The translations under genes and the position numbers were made by a program. DNA of 64,000 nucleotides from XYD12-FULL-36-8 sp964613805 (GTDB lineage: Bacteria; Bacteroidota; Ignavibacteria; Ignavibacteriales; Ignavibacteriaceae). Below, piece after piece: positions 24,492-33,171 of the stretch. The DNA is taken from NCBI GenBank assembly GCA_964613805.1, contig CAZTJF010000022.1, positions 1 through 64,000 of the forward strand, read 5' to 3'. Under the pieces are notes generated by a model. It searched no databases. It was not told the origin of the DNA and saw only the letters and a program-made list of their open reading frames with translations. The stretch's first letter is position 1. The number at the start of each line of letters is the position of its first letter.

Positions 24492-26160
24492 TTACTCTAA
24501 TAAGAGCTTCATCGGCTGCTCAAGCGCTTCGCAAATCCATCGTAAGAATCTTGCTGCATCTGCACCATCAATTATTCTGTGATCATATGATAATGATAAA
24601 GGAACAACCATTCGAGGTTCAAACTTTCCATCTTTATAAACCGGTTTGTAACTTCCTCTTGAGACTCCAAGTATTGCAACCTCGGGAGAGTTAACAATTG
24701 GTGTGAGGGAAGTCCCGCCAATTCCACCAAGATTTGTAATAGTGAAACATCCGCCTTGTAATTCTTCTAACGAAATTTTTTTATTCCTTGTCTTTTCTGA
24801 GATTGCCGCAAGCTCAACAGACAGTTGTGTCAAGTTTTTCTGATCGACATTTTTTATTACCGGAACGATTAATCCGAATTCCGTGTCAACCGCAACACCG
24901 ATGTTGAAATAATTTTTGTAAATGATTTCCTTTTTCTCCATATCAATGCTGCTGTTGAACTGAGGAAATGCTTTTAATGCAGCCGCCGAAATTTTTAGGA
25001 GAAATGATGTAATTGTAAGTTTGCCGCTTTCTTTTTCAACTTTTGGGTTAAATGCTTTCCGCGTCATTTCAAGCACTGTTATATCGGCTTGATCGAACTG
25101 AGTTACGTGAGGAATTGTTGCCCAAGCATAGCTTAAATGTTCTGCAGTTTTTGTTCGAATATTGCTCATTGGTTTGGTTTCGATTGAACCAAACTTTGTG
25201 AAGTCTGGAAGTTTTTCTGCTTTTATTCCGATTCCTAAACCAATACCAGATTTTCTCTGTTCATTTAACTTTTTAGCATAAGCTTTCACATCGTCCATCG
25301 AAATTCTTCCGCCAGGACCCGTTCCAGGTACTTCGTTTATATCAATTCCAATTTCGCGTGCAATTCTTCTTACCGATGGTGCAGCAGGAGCAGAACCTTT
25401 TGTTATTGGTGGTTGGTGAAAACTTTGTGTGGAAATTCCAATTACTTTTTCTTCTTTTCTAATTATTTCTGCTGGTCTAATCTGTTCACTTACTTTTGGA
25501 GGTTCAGTAATAGGTTTTTCGATGGATTCAGCTGTCTCGTGCAGAGGGGTTTGAGTTTGTTCAGATACTTTTAGTTTGATAATTGGGGCGCCGACTTTAG
25601 CCTTAGTTCCGGTTTTAACATAGACTTCAATAACCTCTCCCGCGAAAGTTGAGGGCACTTCTACTGTGGCTTTATCAGTTTCAATTACAATTATTCCCTG
25701 ATCTTTTTCGATCTTATCGCCAGGTTTCACCAGCACAGAAACAACATCGGCAGATTCAATGTTTTCACCAAGATCGGGTAACGTCACATCAATTATTTTT
25801 GAAGGAATTTTGCTCTCAACTTTTTCAGATAAGGGCTCTTTTTGTTTTACTTCCTCTTCAGAAATTGTTTCAGCCTTGATGGATGTTTCTTTAACCGCCT
25901 CTGTTTTTTGAGATTGTTCAGCTGATTCTGCTAGCAGTATAACGGTTTGTCCGACTTTTATTTTATCACCTGGCTTAATCAAAACTTTATGAACCGTACC
26001 TTCTTGAGTAGAAGGAACTTCAATTGTTGCCTTATCAGTTTCAATTTCAAATAAGCTTTGATCTTTTTGAACTTTGTCTCCTTCCTTCACTAAAACAGAA
26101 ACAACATCTGCTGATTCTATATTTTCACCAAGTTCAGGAAGTTTTATTTCTATTGCCATG
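24492..26160 (-). CDS. aceF: Pyruvate dehydrogenase E2, dihydrolipoamide acetyltransferase
   Basis: A 555-residue E2 starting at the ATG at 26160 (MAIEIKLPELGENIESADVV). The frame is open further upstream, but that extension reads through a dispersed palindrome and is rejected. Two lipoyl domains carry the lipoyl lysine in ETDKATIEVPS (Lys 43) and ETDKATVEVPS (about 163). After a Pro/Glu-rich linker comes the E3-binding domain (SVRRIAREIGIDINEVPGTG, about 265-285) and the acyltransferase domain with YDHRIIDGADAARFL (about 525). It transfers acetyl groups to CoA. The last codon and stop (GAG TAA) lie in the inverted arm of the neighbouring element. Confidence 0.95.
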
Positions 26161-26183
26161 TTTAACCTTAAAAATTTTTTCTT

Positions 26184-26252
26184 TGTCACACTGAGCCTGT
26201 CGAAGTGTGACATAGATCTAATACATCAGTCTTCTACAAGCTCAGACTGACA
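26184..26252. repeat. Palindromic repeat pair, family A copy 3
   Basis: Palindromes at 26184-26212 (TGTCACACTGAGCCTGTCGA core) and 26226-26252 (CAGTCTTCTACAAGCTCAGA core), inside the PDH operon between aceE and aceF. An intra-operon position argues against a simple terminator role, though it could lower or process the message. Confidence 0.8.
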
Positions 26253-26258
26253 ACTAAT

Positions 26259-28925
26259 TTAAGAACGCATTGGATTTTTCTTCTTCGGATTTATTCCAAG
26301 TTTCTTGATTGCTTTATCTAAATCGCTTGGTTTCAATTTTCCATCTTTTGCCAAACCATTTAACGCGGCTAATACAATATGCTTTGCATCAACTTCAAAG
26401 AAATCTCTGAGCGCTTCACGTGATTCACTTCTGCCGAATCCATCTGTTCCTAATGAATAGAGAGTTCGCGGAAACCATTTTGAAATTGAATCAGGCAATG
26501 CTTTAACATAATCTGATGATGCAACGAAAACCCCATCTTCTTTTCCCAGCATTTTTGAAATGTATGATTCTTTCGGAGTTTCATTCGGATGAAGTAAATT
26601 CCATCGTTCAACTTCAAGAGCTTCTCTCCGCAATTCCTTATAACTTGTAACGCTCCAAACATCTGCCGCAACCTTATATTCTTCCTCTAACATTTGTGCA
26701 GCTTTCAGAACCTCATTCATAATCGTTCCGCTTCCAAATAGCTGAGCTTTCATCTTTAAATTCTTTTTATCAGAAGTTTTGAACTTGTACATGCCTTTAA
26801 CAATTCCTTCTTTAACACCCACAGGCATTTCAGGCATCGGATAATTTTCATTCATAACGGTAATGTAGTAGAAAATGTCTTCCTTATCCTCGTACATCCT
26901 TTTAATTCCATCGCGAATTATCACTGCAAGCTCATAAGCAAATGCTGGATCATAAGTAACGAGATTCGGAACAGGATAAGCAAGAAGATGACTATGTCCG
27001 TCTTGATGCTGAAGCCCTTCACCATTAAGAGTTGTTCTTCCCGCAGTTCCTCCGACCAAAAATCCTTTTGCCCGTATATCTCCTGCAACCCAAACAAAAT
27101 CTCCGATTCGCTGCATACCAAACATTGAGTAATAAATAAAAAATGGAATCATGTTGATGCCGTGCGTTGCGTATGCAGTTCCAGCAGCAATGAATGATGA
27201 TACTGAACCAGCTTCTGTAATTCCTTCTTCAAGAATTTGGCCGTTCTTTGCTTCTTTGTAGTAAAGCAAGCTATCACGATCAACCGGTTCATAAAGCTGA
27301 CCGACGTGTGAATAAATTCCAACTTGCCTAAATAAAGATTCCATTCCAAAAGTTCTTGCTTCATCTGGAACAATAGGCACGATGTACTTTCCAATTTCCT
27401 TATCCTTTAAAAGCTTGGCGAGAATTCTAACAAATACCATGGTCGTGGAAACTTCTCTTCCTTCAGTACCTTTGTAAAATTCCTCAAAGATTTCTTCCGG
27501 AGGAGTTTTAATTGGACGAACATCGCCTTTTCGTGAGGGCACAAATCCGCCAAGTTCTTTTCTTCTGGTCAGAAGATATTGCATCTCTGAGCTGTCATCT
27601 GATGGTTTGAAGAAGGGTGCATTTGCTATATCATCATCAGAAATTGGAATGCCGAAACGGCTTCGGAATTCCTTCATTTCATCTTCGTTTAATTTTTTCT
27701 GCTGATGAGTTATGTTTTTTCCCTCACCGCTTTCACCTAAACCATAACCTTTGATCGTTTTAGCAAGAATTACTGTGGGCTGTCCAACATGGGTTACTGC
27801 CGTCTTAAATGCCGCAAAAACTTTTTCGGGATCATGCCCGCCGCGTTTCATTTTTTGAAGCTGTTCATCGGTCATCTTCTCAACCATTTTTAGAACGTCG
27901 GGATCTTTCCCAAAGAAATGATCTCTGATATACTCACCCGATTCTACGGAGTATTTTTGATACTCGCCGTCAACTACTTCGCTCATTCTTTTAACGAGTT
28001 TGCCGTCAACATCTTTATCGAGAAGCGGATCCCAATCAGTTCCCCAAATTACTTTGATGACGTTCCATCCAGCACCACGGAAAGCTGCTTCAAGTTCCTG
28101 AATAATTTTTCCGTTGCCTCTTACTGGTCCATCAAGTCGCTGTAAGTTACAGTTGATAACAAAAATCAAATTATCAAGTTTTTCACGTGAGGCAAGAGTA
28201 ATTGCTCCAAGTGTTTCGGGTTCATCAGTTTCTCCGTCGCCGAGGAAAGCCCAAACTCTCCCGCCGGGTTTTTTCAGTCCGCGATCTTCGAGATAACGGT
28301 TAAACCTTGCCTGATAAATTGCCATTATTGGTCCAAGTCCCATTGAAACAGTTGGGAACTCCCAGAAATTCGACATTAGCCATGGATGAGGATATGAAGA
28401 AAGTCCGCCGTTAGGTTTCAACTCTCTTCTAAAATTTTCAAGCTGTTCGATTGTCAATCGTCCTTCGAGAAAGGCGCGTGCATAAATTCCCGGAGAAGCA
28501 TGACCTTGGAAATAAATTTGATCGCCATCGTAATCTTCACCCTTGCCGTGAAAGAAATGATTAAAACCAATCTCGTACAAAGTTGCCGCCGAAGCATAAG
28601 TTGAAATATGTCCGCCGATTCCGCTTTCCTGTTTATTTGCTTTGACCACCATAGCCATTGCATTCCAGCGGATGATGCTTTTTATCCGTCTCTCAATTTC
28701 GCGGTTGCCAGGGAATGGCGGCTGTTTCTCTCTTGGTATTGTGTTGATATATGGAGTGTTAGCCGTGAACGGAATTTTAACTCCCGCTTTATGCGCTCTA
28801 ATTTGAAGCTGCTGAAGAATCTCGGTCACTCTTTCCGGTCCGCCATGCTCAAGCACATAATCCAGAGAGTAAAGCCATTCTTTAATTTCTTGTTCGAGTG
28901 TTTCTAAATCTTTATTGTCGCTCAT
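26259..28925 (-). CDS. aceE: Pyruvate dehydrogenase E1, homodimeric type
   Basis: An 888-residue thiamine-diphosphate enzyme that decarboxylates pyruvate and acetylates the lipoyl group of AceF. Landmarks: KANKQESGIGGHISTYASAA and FNHFFHGKGEDYDGDQIYFQ near residues 95-130, the ThDP motif GDGETDEPETLGAI to NCNLQRLDGPVRGN (about 230-265), and the transketolase-like second half (PDEARTFGMESLFRQVGIY). Full length and ungapped. It is first in the minus-strand operon, with aceF starting about 99 bases after its stop and a family A palindrome pair in between. Confidence 0.97.
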   Translation of the reverse strand: MSDNKDLETLEQEIKEWLYSLDYVLEHGGPERVTEILQQLQIRAHKAGVKIPFTANTPYINTIPREKQPPFPGNREIERRIKSIIRWNAMAMVVKANKQESGIGGHISTYASAATLYEIGFNHFFHGKGEDYDGDQIYFQGHASPGIYARAFLEGRLTIEQLENFRRELKPNGGLSSYPHPWLMSNFWEFPTVSMGLGPIMAIYQARFNRYLEDRGLKKPGGRVWAFLGDGETDEPETLGAITLASREKLDNLIFVINCNLQRLDGPVRGNGKIIQELEAAFRGAGWNVIKVIWGTDWDPLLDKDVDGKLVKRMSEVVDGEYQKYSVESGEYIRDHFFGKDPDVLKMVEKMTDEQLQKMKRGGHDPEKVFAAFKTAVTHVGQPTVILAKTIKGYGLGESGEGKNITHQQKKLNEDEMKEFRSRFGIPISDDDIANAPFFKPSDDSSEMQYLLTRRKELGGFVPSRKGDVRPIKTPPEEIFEEFYKGTEGREVSTTMVFVRILAKLLKDKEIGKYIVPIVPDEARTFGMESLFRQVGIYSHVGQLYEPVDRDSLLYYKEAKNGQILEEGITEAGSVSSFIAAGTAYATHGINMIPFFIYYSMFGMQRIGDFVWVAGDIRAKGFLVGGTAGRTTLNGEGLQHQDGHSHLLAYPVPNLVTYDPAFAYELAVIIRDGIKRMYEDKEDIFYYITVMNENYPMPEMPVGVKEGIVKGMYKFKTSDKKNLKMKAQLFGSGTIMNEVLKAAQMLEEEYKVAADVWSVTSYKELRREALEVERWNLLHPNETPKESYISKMLGKEDGVFVASSDYVKALPDSISKWFPRTLYSLGTDGFGRSESREALRDFFEVDAKHIVLAALNGLAKDGKLKPSDLDKAIKKLGINPKKKNPMRS

Positions 28926-28995
28926 AAATTTTCTTTCTTTACAAATTCTATTTTGTTAATTAACACAAATTTCTTCTAAAATATTCCATAAAGTA

Positions 28996-29017
28996 GGGAC
29001 ATGATGAATCATGTCCC
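28996..29017. repeat. Palindrome, family B (RAYT-associated type)
   Basis: GGGACATGAT-ga-ATCATGTCCC is a perfect 10-bp stem flanked by GTA and CCACA. It shares the GGGRCATGATG...CATGTCCC pattern with the palindromes around the RAYT gene 2.4 kb away. It lies between the divergent aceE and propeller genes. Confidence 0.7.
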
Positions 29018-29214
29018 CACATAAAATCGAATGAAAAAATAAGCCAATTGTGAAAGAGAAGCAAGGAAGGGTGTGCTTACGGAAATGGAGCGGAGATTAA
29101 GATAAAGATGAAGATTAGGAAAAAAAAATAAGGTTAACTCTTTGCACTGATATTGACTTTTACCATTTTTTTTTGCTGTTTAAGTATGAATATTAATTTT
29201 TATCAGGGAATGAA

Positions 29215-31392
29215 ATGAAAAAGATAATTCTTGCCGGCGCAATTTTCTTTTTATTTGCTAATAATCTATTCTCACAATGGTTTTGGCAGAACCCAAAACC
29301 GCATGGTAATGATTTACTAGATATCCAATCGGTTACTGAAAATATCGGATTTGTCTGCGGTAAGCATGGAACTTTTCTTAAAACAACGACAGGAGGAGTA
29401 AATTGGCTGCTTCTTCATTTCCCCGAGAGAGTGGATTTACTTAGACTAAATTTTATAAGTCCTACAATTGGCTGGGTTACTGGTAAAAAGGATACTCTAG
29501 TATACTTATATAAAACAACTAATGCGGGGAATACTTGGATAGAGCAACTCTCAGCAGAAGCAGATTTAATCTCGTCTTATTTTATCTGTGAAGCTATAGG
29601 ATTCCTGAGTCTGGATAGTATTTTGTTTCGCACAACTGATGGAGGCACTACATGGATACAATTACAAGTTTTGGATCCCATCACAGATATTTTTTTTATT
29701 GATTCTGCACATGGTTGGGTATCTGGTAGAAATTGGTCTTCTGATTCTAAAATTTACTTCACATTAGATGGTGGTAACACATGGCAATTCTCCACTTTAA
29801 ATAATACAGTAATTAAAAAAATTAGATTTCAAAATATCTCCAATGGTTGGATTATTAGTAATAATGATTTCGGACTAAATAGTTCAAGTGCCTTTGTTTG
29901 GAAAACAACTAATGGCGGTTCAACATGGCAACAACAACTAGAATATGGAGGAGTGGGATACAGCTATGTTTTCACAGATGTGGATTTCATAAATGAGTTC
30001 GTCGGTTGGGTAGTTTCTCGTCAGGGTACTGTTTTCAAAACAACAAATAGTAGAACAAGTTGGGATGAAGTATCAAATGCATGGTTCTTAAATTATTTGA
30101 CAGCGATTAGTGATTCATTACTTTGGGGTTGTGGCTGGTATGGTGTTAACTATATCTCCGGTGATGGAGGAATTAATTGGCAAAAAAACTACACTGGGGA
30201 GTTATTATATGAATGCACTGAACTTTTTATTATGAATGCACATACCTGTTTCATCGGAGGAAGAGGGGCATTATTAAAGACGCTTGATGGTGGTGTTAAT
30301 TGGGGGAAAAAAGAATTGAATGTTCCGGGTCATTCATTTGCAAATGTAAGATCCATTTGGTTTACTGATTCACTACATGGTTGGTTAGGGTCAGAATATC
30401 TTGGTGGAAATGGGGGATTGCTTAGAACTTCAGATGGAGGCTTTACGTATACAGTGCAAGTAGATAGTATTATTAGAGTTTTTGATATTTATTATGTAAA
30501 TAATTTGCTTGGCTGGTTCACATCGGGAAGCAGTATCTATCATACTAGTAATGGGGGAAACACGTGGTTCGTTCAAGCAGAGCGACCTGAAATGGGGGAA
30601 TTTATGGCATTGCAGTTTACATCGACTGACGTTGGATGGGCGGGTGGTTATATTGGTTTGTTTAAGACTACAGATGGTGGATATAACTGGACTCAAGTAT
30701 TCCCAGCCGGAATAAATCCTTACACAGTAGGAATTTATTTCTTAAATTCTCTTGAAGGTTGGGTTATTAGCCAAGGGGGTTTGTCTGGACCTTGCATTTT
30801 TAAGACCTCTGATGGAGGAATAAGTTGGGAAAATCAGTCACCACTATCTACTATCAATTCTCGATATTCAGATATTTTTTTCAAAGATGCTAATAACGGT
30901 TGGGTTGTTGGCAGAGATCAATCTTCAAACGCGTTATTTTTGCGCACAACGAATGGTGGGTCTAATTGGAAAGAGACAGATTTACCAACATCTCATACTT
31001 TATATAAAATTGGATTTGCAAATGATGAGATAGGCTGGGTTTTGAGTGAGAATGGCTCAGTATTACATACTACAAACGGCGGTACTACTTTTATTAAGAA
31101 CGAAAATAGTATTAGCCAACCGAATAGTTTCTTCTTAGAACAAAACTATCCCAACCCATTCAATCCGACCACAAAAATTACTTACCAAATACCTAATACT
31201 GGTTTTGTTCAGCTGAAAATCTACGATGTTCTTGGAAAAGAAATAGCAACTCTTGTTAACGAAGAGAAACTTGCTGGAAACCATGTGGTTGAATTTAGAA
31301 CCGATGATTTACATTTAAGCAGCGGAATTTATTTCTATAGCATGCGAGCAGGGGACTTTGCTGAAACAAAGAAAATGATTTTGCTCAGGTAA
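29215..31392 (+). CDS. Secreted YCF48-like beta-propeller protein with type IX sorting domain
   Basis: A 725-residue exported protein: signal peptide MKKIILAGAIFFLFANNLFS, then about a dozen propeller-type repeats of the form GWVxG...FKTTDGGxTW (for example GFVCGKHGTFLKTTTGGVNW and GWAGGYIGLFKTTDGGYNW), as in YCF48/BNR-like surface proteins. The last 80 or so residues (EQNYPNPFNPTTKITYQIP to YFYSMRAGDFAETKKMILLR) are a T9SS type A sorting domain. It is expected at the cell surface. The ligand is unknown. A palindrome directly follows the stop, then the RAYT gene. Confidence 0.88.
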   Translation: MKKIILAGAIFFLFANNLFSQWFWQNPKPHGNDLLDIQSVTENIGFVCGKHGTFLKTTTGGVNWLLLHFPERVDLLRLNFISPTIGWVTGKKDTLVYLYKTTNAGNTWIEQLSAEADLISSYFICEAIGFLSLDSILFRTTDGGTTWIQLQVLDPITDIFFIDSAHGWVSGRNWSSDSKIYFTLDGGNTWQFSTLNNTVIKKIRFQNISNGWIISNNDFGLNSSSAFVWKTTNGGSTWQQQLEYGGVGYSYVFTDVDFINEFVGWVVSRQGTVFKTTNSRTSWDEVSNAWFLNYLTAISDSLLWGCGWYGVNYISGDGGINWQKNYTGELLYECTELFIMNAHTCFIGGRGALLKTLDGGVNWGKKELNVPGHSFANVRSIWFTDSLHGWLGSEYLGGNGGLLRTSDGGFTYTVQVDSIIRVFDIYYVNNLLGWFTSGSSIYHTSNGGNTWFVQAERPEMGEFMALQFTSTDVGWAGGYIGLFKTTDGGYNWTQVFPAGINPYTVGIYFLNSLEGWVISQGGLSGPCIFKTSDGGISWENQSPLSTINSRYSDIFFKDANNGWVVGRDQSSNALFLRTTNGGSNWKETDLPTSHTLYKIGFANDEIGWVLSENGSVLHTTNGGTTFIKNENSISQPNSFFLEQNYPNPFNPTTKITYQIPNTGFVQLKIYDVLGKEIATLVNEEKLAGNHVVEFRTDDLHLSSGIYFYSMRAGDFAETKKMILLR

Positions 31393-31402
31393 CCTTATTG
31401 TA

Positions 31403-31462
31403 AGGGCACAAAGAATTGTGCCCTCATGTAAATTTATTAAGGGCATGCTTCATCATGTCCCT
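31403..31462. repeat. Two family B palindromes upstream of the RAYT gene
   Basis: 31403-31424 is AGGGCACAA-agaa-TTGTGCCCT (perfect 9-bp stem). 31440-31462 is an imperfect copy with AGGGCATG against CATGTCCCT. Both lie between the propeller stop and the RAYT start codon. The longer open frame upstream of the RAYT ATG is just translation of the second palindrome. Confidence 0.75.
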
Positions 31463-31475
31463 ACAAATTACAAAC

Positions 31476-32003
31476 ATGATATATAATCCTACAGAACATC
31501 ACCGCAAATCAATCAGATTAAAAGAATACGATTACACCAATCCAAATTGGTATTACGTTACCAATTGCACGCACCACCACAAGAATTTATTTGGTGAAAT
31601 TAAAAACAGCAAAATGATTTTGAACGATTTTGGAAAAATTGTAAATGAAGAATGGCTGAAGACAAAAGAGATAAGAAAAAATGTTGATCTTGATGAATAT
31701 GTTATCATGCCCAATCATTTTCACGGAATTTTGATAATTGAACATAGGGGCAAGATGCATCTTGCCCCTACAAATGCTAAATTTGGTCAACCAATTTCGG
31801 GTTCATTATCTGCTATAATCGGTTCCTTTATAGCAGCGATAACGAGGAGAATAAATAAATTAATGCCAGAAAAAATTCAGGTTTGGCAGAGAGACTTTTA
31901 CGAACATATCATCCGCAATGAGAATGATTTGTACAATATCAGAAAATATATTGAGCTGAATCCCTTGAAATGGGAGATTGATGTTTATTATCAAAGCGAG
32001 TGA
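31476..32003 (+). CDS. REP-associated tyrosine transposase (RAYT, Y1 HUH family)
   Basis: A 175-residue single-strand HUH endonuclease. I chose the ATG at 31476 (MIYNPTEHHRKSIRLKEYDY) because this is where RAYT similarity starts and the upstream codons lie in a palindrome. YVTNCTHHHKNLFGEI is the first strand region, VIMPNHFHGILII (HxH metal site) is the HUH motif, and NLYNIRKYIELNPLKW carries the catalytic Tyr. RAYTs cut and join REP palindromes. A perfect 26-base palindrome at 31745-31770 lies inside the reading frame and encodes RGKMHLAPT. The gene looks intact. Confidence 0.88.
   Translation: MIYNPTEHHRKSIRLKEYDYTNPNWYYVTNCTHHHKNLFGEIKNSKMILNDFGKIVNEEWLKTKEIRKNVDLDEYVIMPNHFHGILIIEHRGKMHLAPTNAKFGQPISGSLSAIIGSFIAAITRRINKLMPEKIQVWQRDFYEHIIRNENDLYNIRKYIELNPLKWEIDVYYQSE
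31745..31770. repeat. Perfect 26-bp palindrome inside the RAYT coding sequence
   Basis: TAGGGGCAAGATG followed by its exact reverse complement CATCTTGCCCCTA. It keeps the reading frame and encodes part of RGKMHLAPT between the HUH motif and the following helix. It is a variant of the family B palindromes that flank the gene. Confidence 0.9.
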
Positions 32004-32019
32004 GCATTCCTCTTATCGA

Positions 32020-32042
32020 AGGGCATGATGCATTACGCCCCT
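32020..32042. repeat. Family B palindrome downstream of the RAYT gene
   Basis: AGGGCATGATGCAT..ACGCCCCT is an imperfect copy followed by ACAA, matching the CTACAA that follows the upstream copy. It lies between the RAYT stop and the convergent YbaK gene. Confidence 0.65.
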
Positions 32043-32514
32043 ACAACTTTGTTTTGTATGAAATCTCTGCCACCTTTGGTTTAACTAAATTTTCAAAATC
32101 CTTGTAACCCAACTTTATCAATTCAGTATGACTTCCGGCATTAAAAACAATTTCCTCGTCTTCCTTTAATGTACTTGAGGCATACACTTCCATACTGTAA
32201 AGATTTCCGAAGGGAGGCATTGCCCCAACTTCACAATCTGGGAACTTATCTTTAAACTCTTGTTCTGTTGCTAATCTCAGATTTTCATTTCCGACTGCTT
32301 TCTTAAGCAAATCCATTTTAATCATGTGAGTTGCTGGTAAAACTGCCATTGCCATGTGCCCGTTAATTTTAATCATAACGGTTTTGGCGAGATCTTTTCC
32401 CGGAACATGAGCTAATGCAGCAATCTCCATCGCTGTGTATGCTGAGGAATGTGTGATTGATACATACTTAACTTTATTGTTATCCAAAAATTCTTTTAAC
32501 TTTCTTGAGGGCAT
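32041..32514 (-). CDS. YbaK/ProX-type aminoacyl-tRNA deacylase
   Basis: A 157-residue protein of the YbaK/prolyl-tRNA-editing domain family, which hydrolyses wrongly charged tRNA such as Cys-tRNA(Pro) or Ala-tRNA(Pro). Visible hallmarks are VKYVSITHSSAYTAMEIAAL, KTVMIKINGHMAMAVLPATH (the lysine used in catalysis lies in this strand), CEVGAMPPFGNLYSMEVYAS and VFNAGSHTELIKLGYKDF. It acts in the cytoplasm. The prolyl-tRNA synthetase encoded at 40229-41917 has its own editing insertion, so this would be a second layer. Exact substrate is not determined by sequence. Confidence 0.85.
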   Translation of the reverse strand: MPSRKLKEFLDNNKVKYVSITHSSAYTAMEIAALAHVPGKDLAKTVMIKINGHMAMAVLPATHMIKMDLLKKAVGNENLRLATEQEFKDKFPDCEVGAMPPFGNLYSMEVYASSTLKEDEEIVFNAGSHTELIKLGYKDFENLVKPKVAEISYKTKL

Positions 32515-32643
32515 GATATACTCCTTTCATATTTTATTTTTAAAGTTTAATGAGTTTTTATTCATCTTTATGATTTCTCTCCCGATACTGCATCCAACCA
32601 ACTACGAATCGGGAATCGAAATGACCTCAACTCTTTAAATATT

Positions 32644-32961
32644 TTATTTCTTCCTTTTTTGTTTGGTGATTTCCTTTGTCAATCCTAAAAACTGTTTGTA
32701 AGGAATGGCGATAATGGTTTCAGCCTGAAATGCGCCGTTTGCAAGACTTATCATTGATACCTTAGCAGCAGATTCTTCATCAGGTGCTTCGTAGATATCT
32801 AAAAAATCATGAGGACCAAGCAGAGCATAGTGTGAAATAAATTTGACCTCAGGGCATTTTGCTTTCACGAGATCAAGCCAATTTCTTCCAAGCTTATCTC
32901 GATCTTTCATTTGTCTGGAAATATCCGGTGCGAGCTTTGTAAGCAGGATGAAAGTTTTCAT
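32644..32961 (-). CDS. GYD domain-containing protein
   Basis: A 105-residue single-domain protein of ferredoxin-like fold: MKTFILLTKLAPDISRQMKD, VKFISHYALLGPHDFLDIYE and IIAIPYKQFLGLT fit the GYD family of small dimeric alpha/beta-barrel-type proteins. The eponymous Gly-Tyr-Asp is replaced by Gly-Pro-His-Asp in LLGPHDFLDI, which is common. No enzymatic role is known. It is 129 bases upstream of the YbaK gene on the same strand and may be co-transcribed. Confidence 0.75.
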   Translation of the reverse strand: MKTFILLTKLAPDISRQMKDRDKLGRNWLDLVKAKCPEVKFISHYALLGPHDFLDIYEAPDEESAAKVSMISLANGAFQAETIIAIPYKQFLGLTKEITKQKRKK

Positions 32962-33171
32962 TGCAGGTCTCCTTTCTGTATGGATGATAAATTTTATTTA
33001 CCGATTATTATTTAGCCATACATCTTAAGCCAGCGAAAACAACAAAATGGTTTAAGGTGTGTTTTTGTCTTCTGAAATATAATTCTGTAAAATGCAAAAT
33101 TCAAAGTGAAATGAAAAGTACTCGGATTTGACTGCTCTGCGCAGATCAGTCAAATCTGCGTCAACTGCGTG

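Larger units (their letters stand above)
24035..24497. mobile_element. Four-helix-bundle element 1, between low-complexity inverted arms
   Basis: The left arm 24035-24061 (GAGTAAGAGTATGAGTAAGA core) and right arm 24471-24497 (read as reverse complement, GAGTAAGAGTAAGTGAAAGA core) are 27 bases each and agree at 23 positions. Between them lies only the four-helix-bundle gene, now broken. The right arm runs into the end of aceF and provides its last Glu codon and stop. The element separates aceF from lpdA. A third arm-like sequence sits inside proS at 41181-41213. Confidence 0.6.

Noticed and set aside
26161..26213. Upstream extension of aceF starting MSHFDRLS
   Set aside because: The extra codons translate a family A palindrome, and the E2 family begins at the internal MAIEIKLPEL.
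31416..31475. Upstream extension of the RAYT protein
   Set aside because: It translates a family B palindrome and has no similarity to the transposase family; the ATG at 31476 fits.
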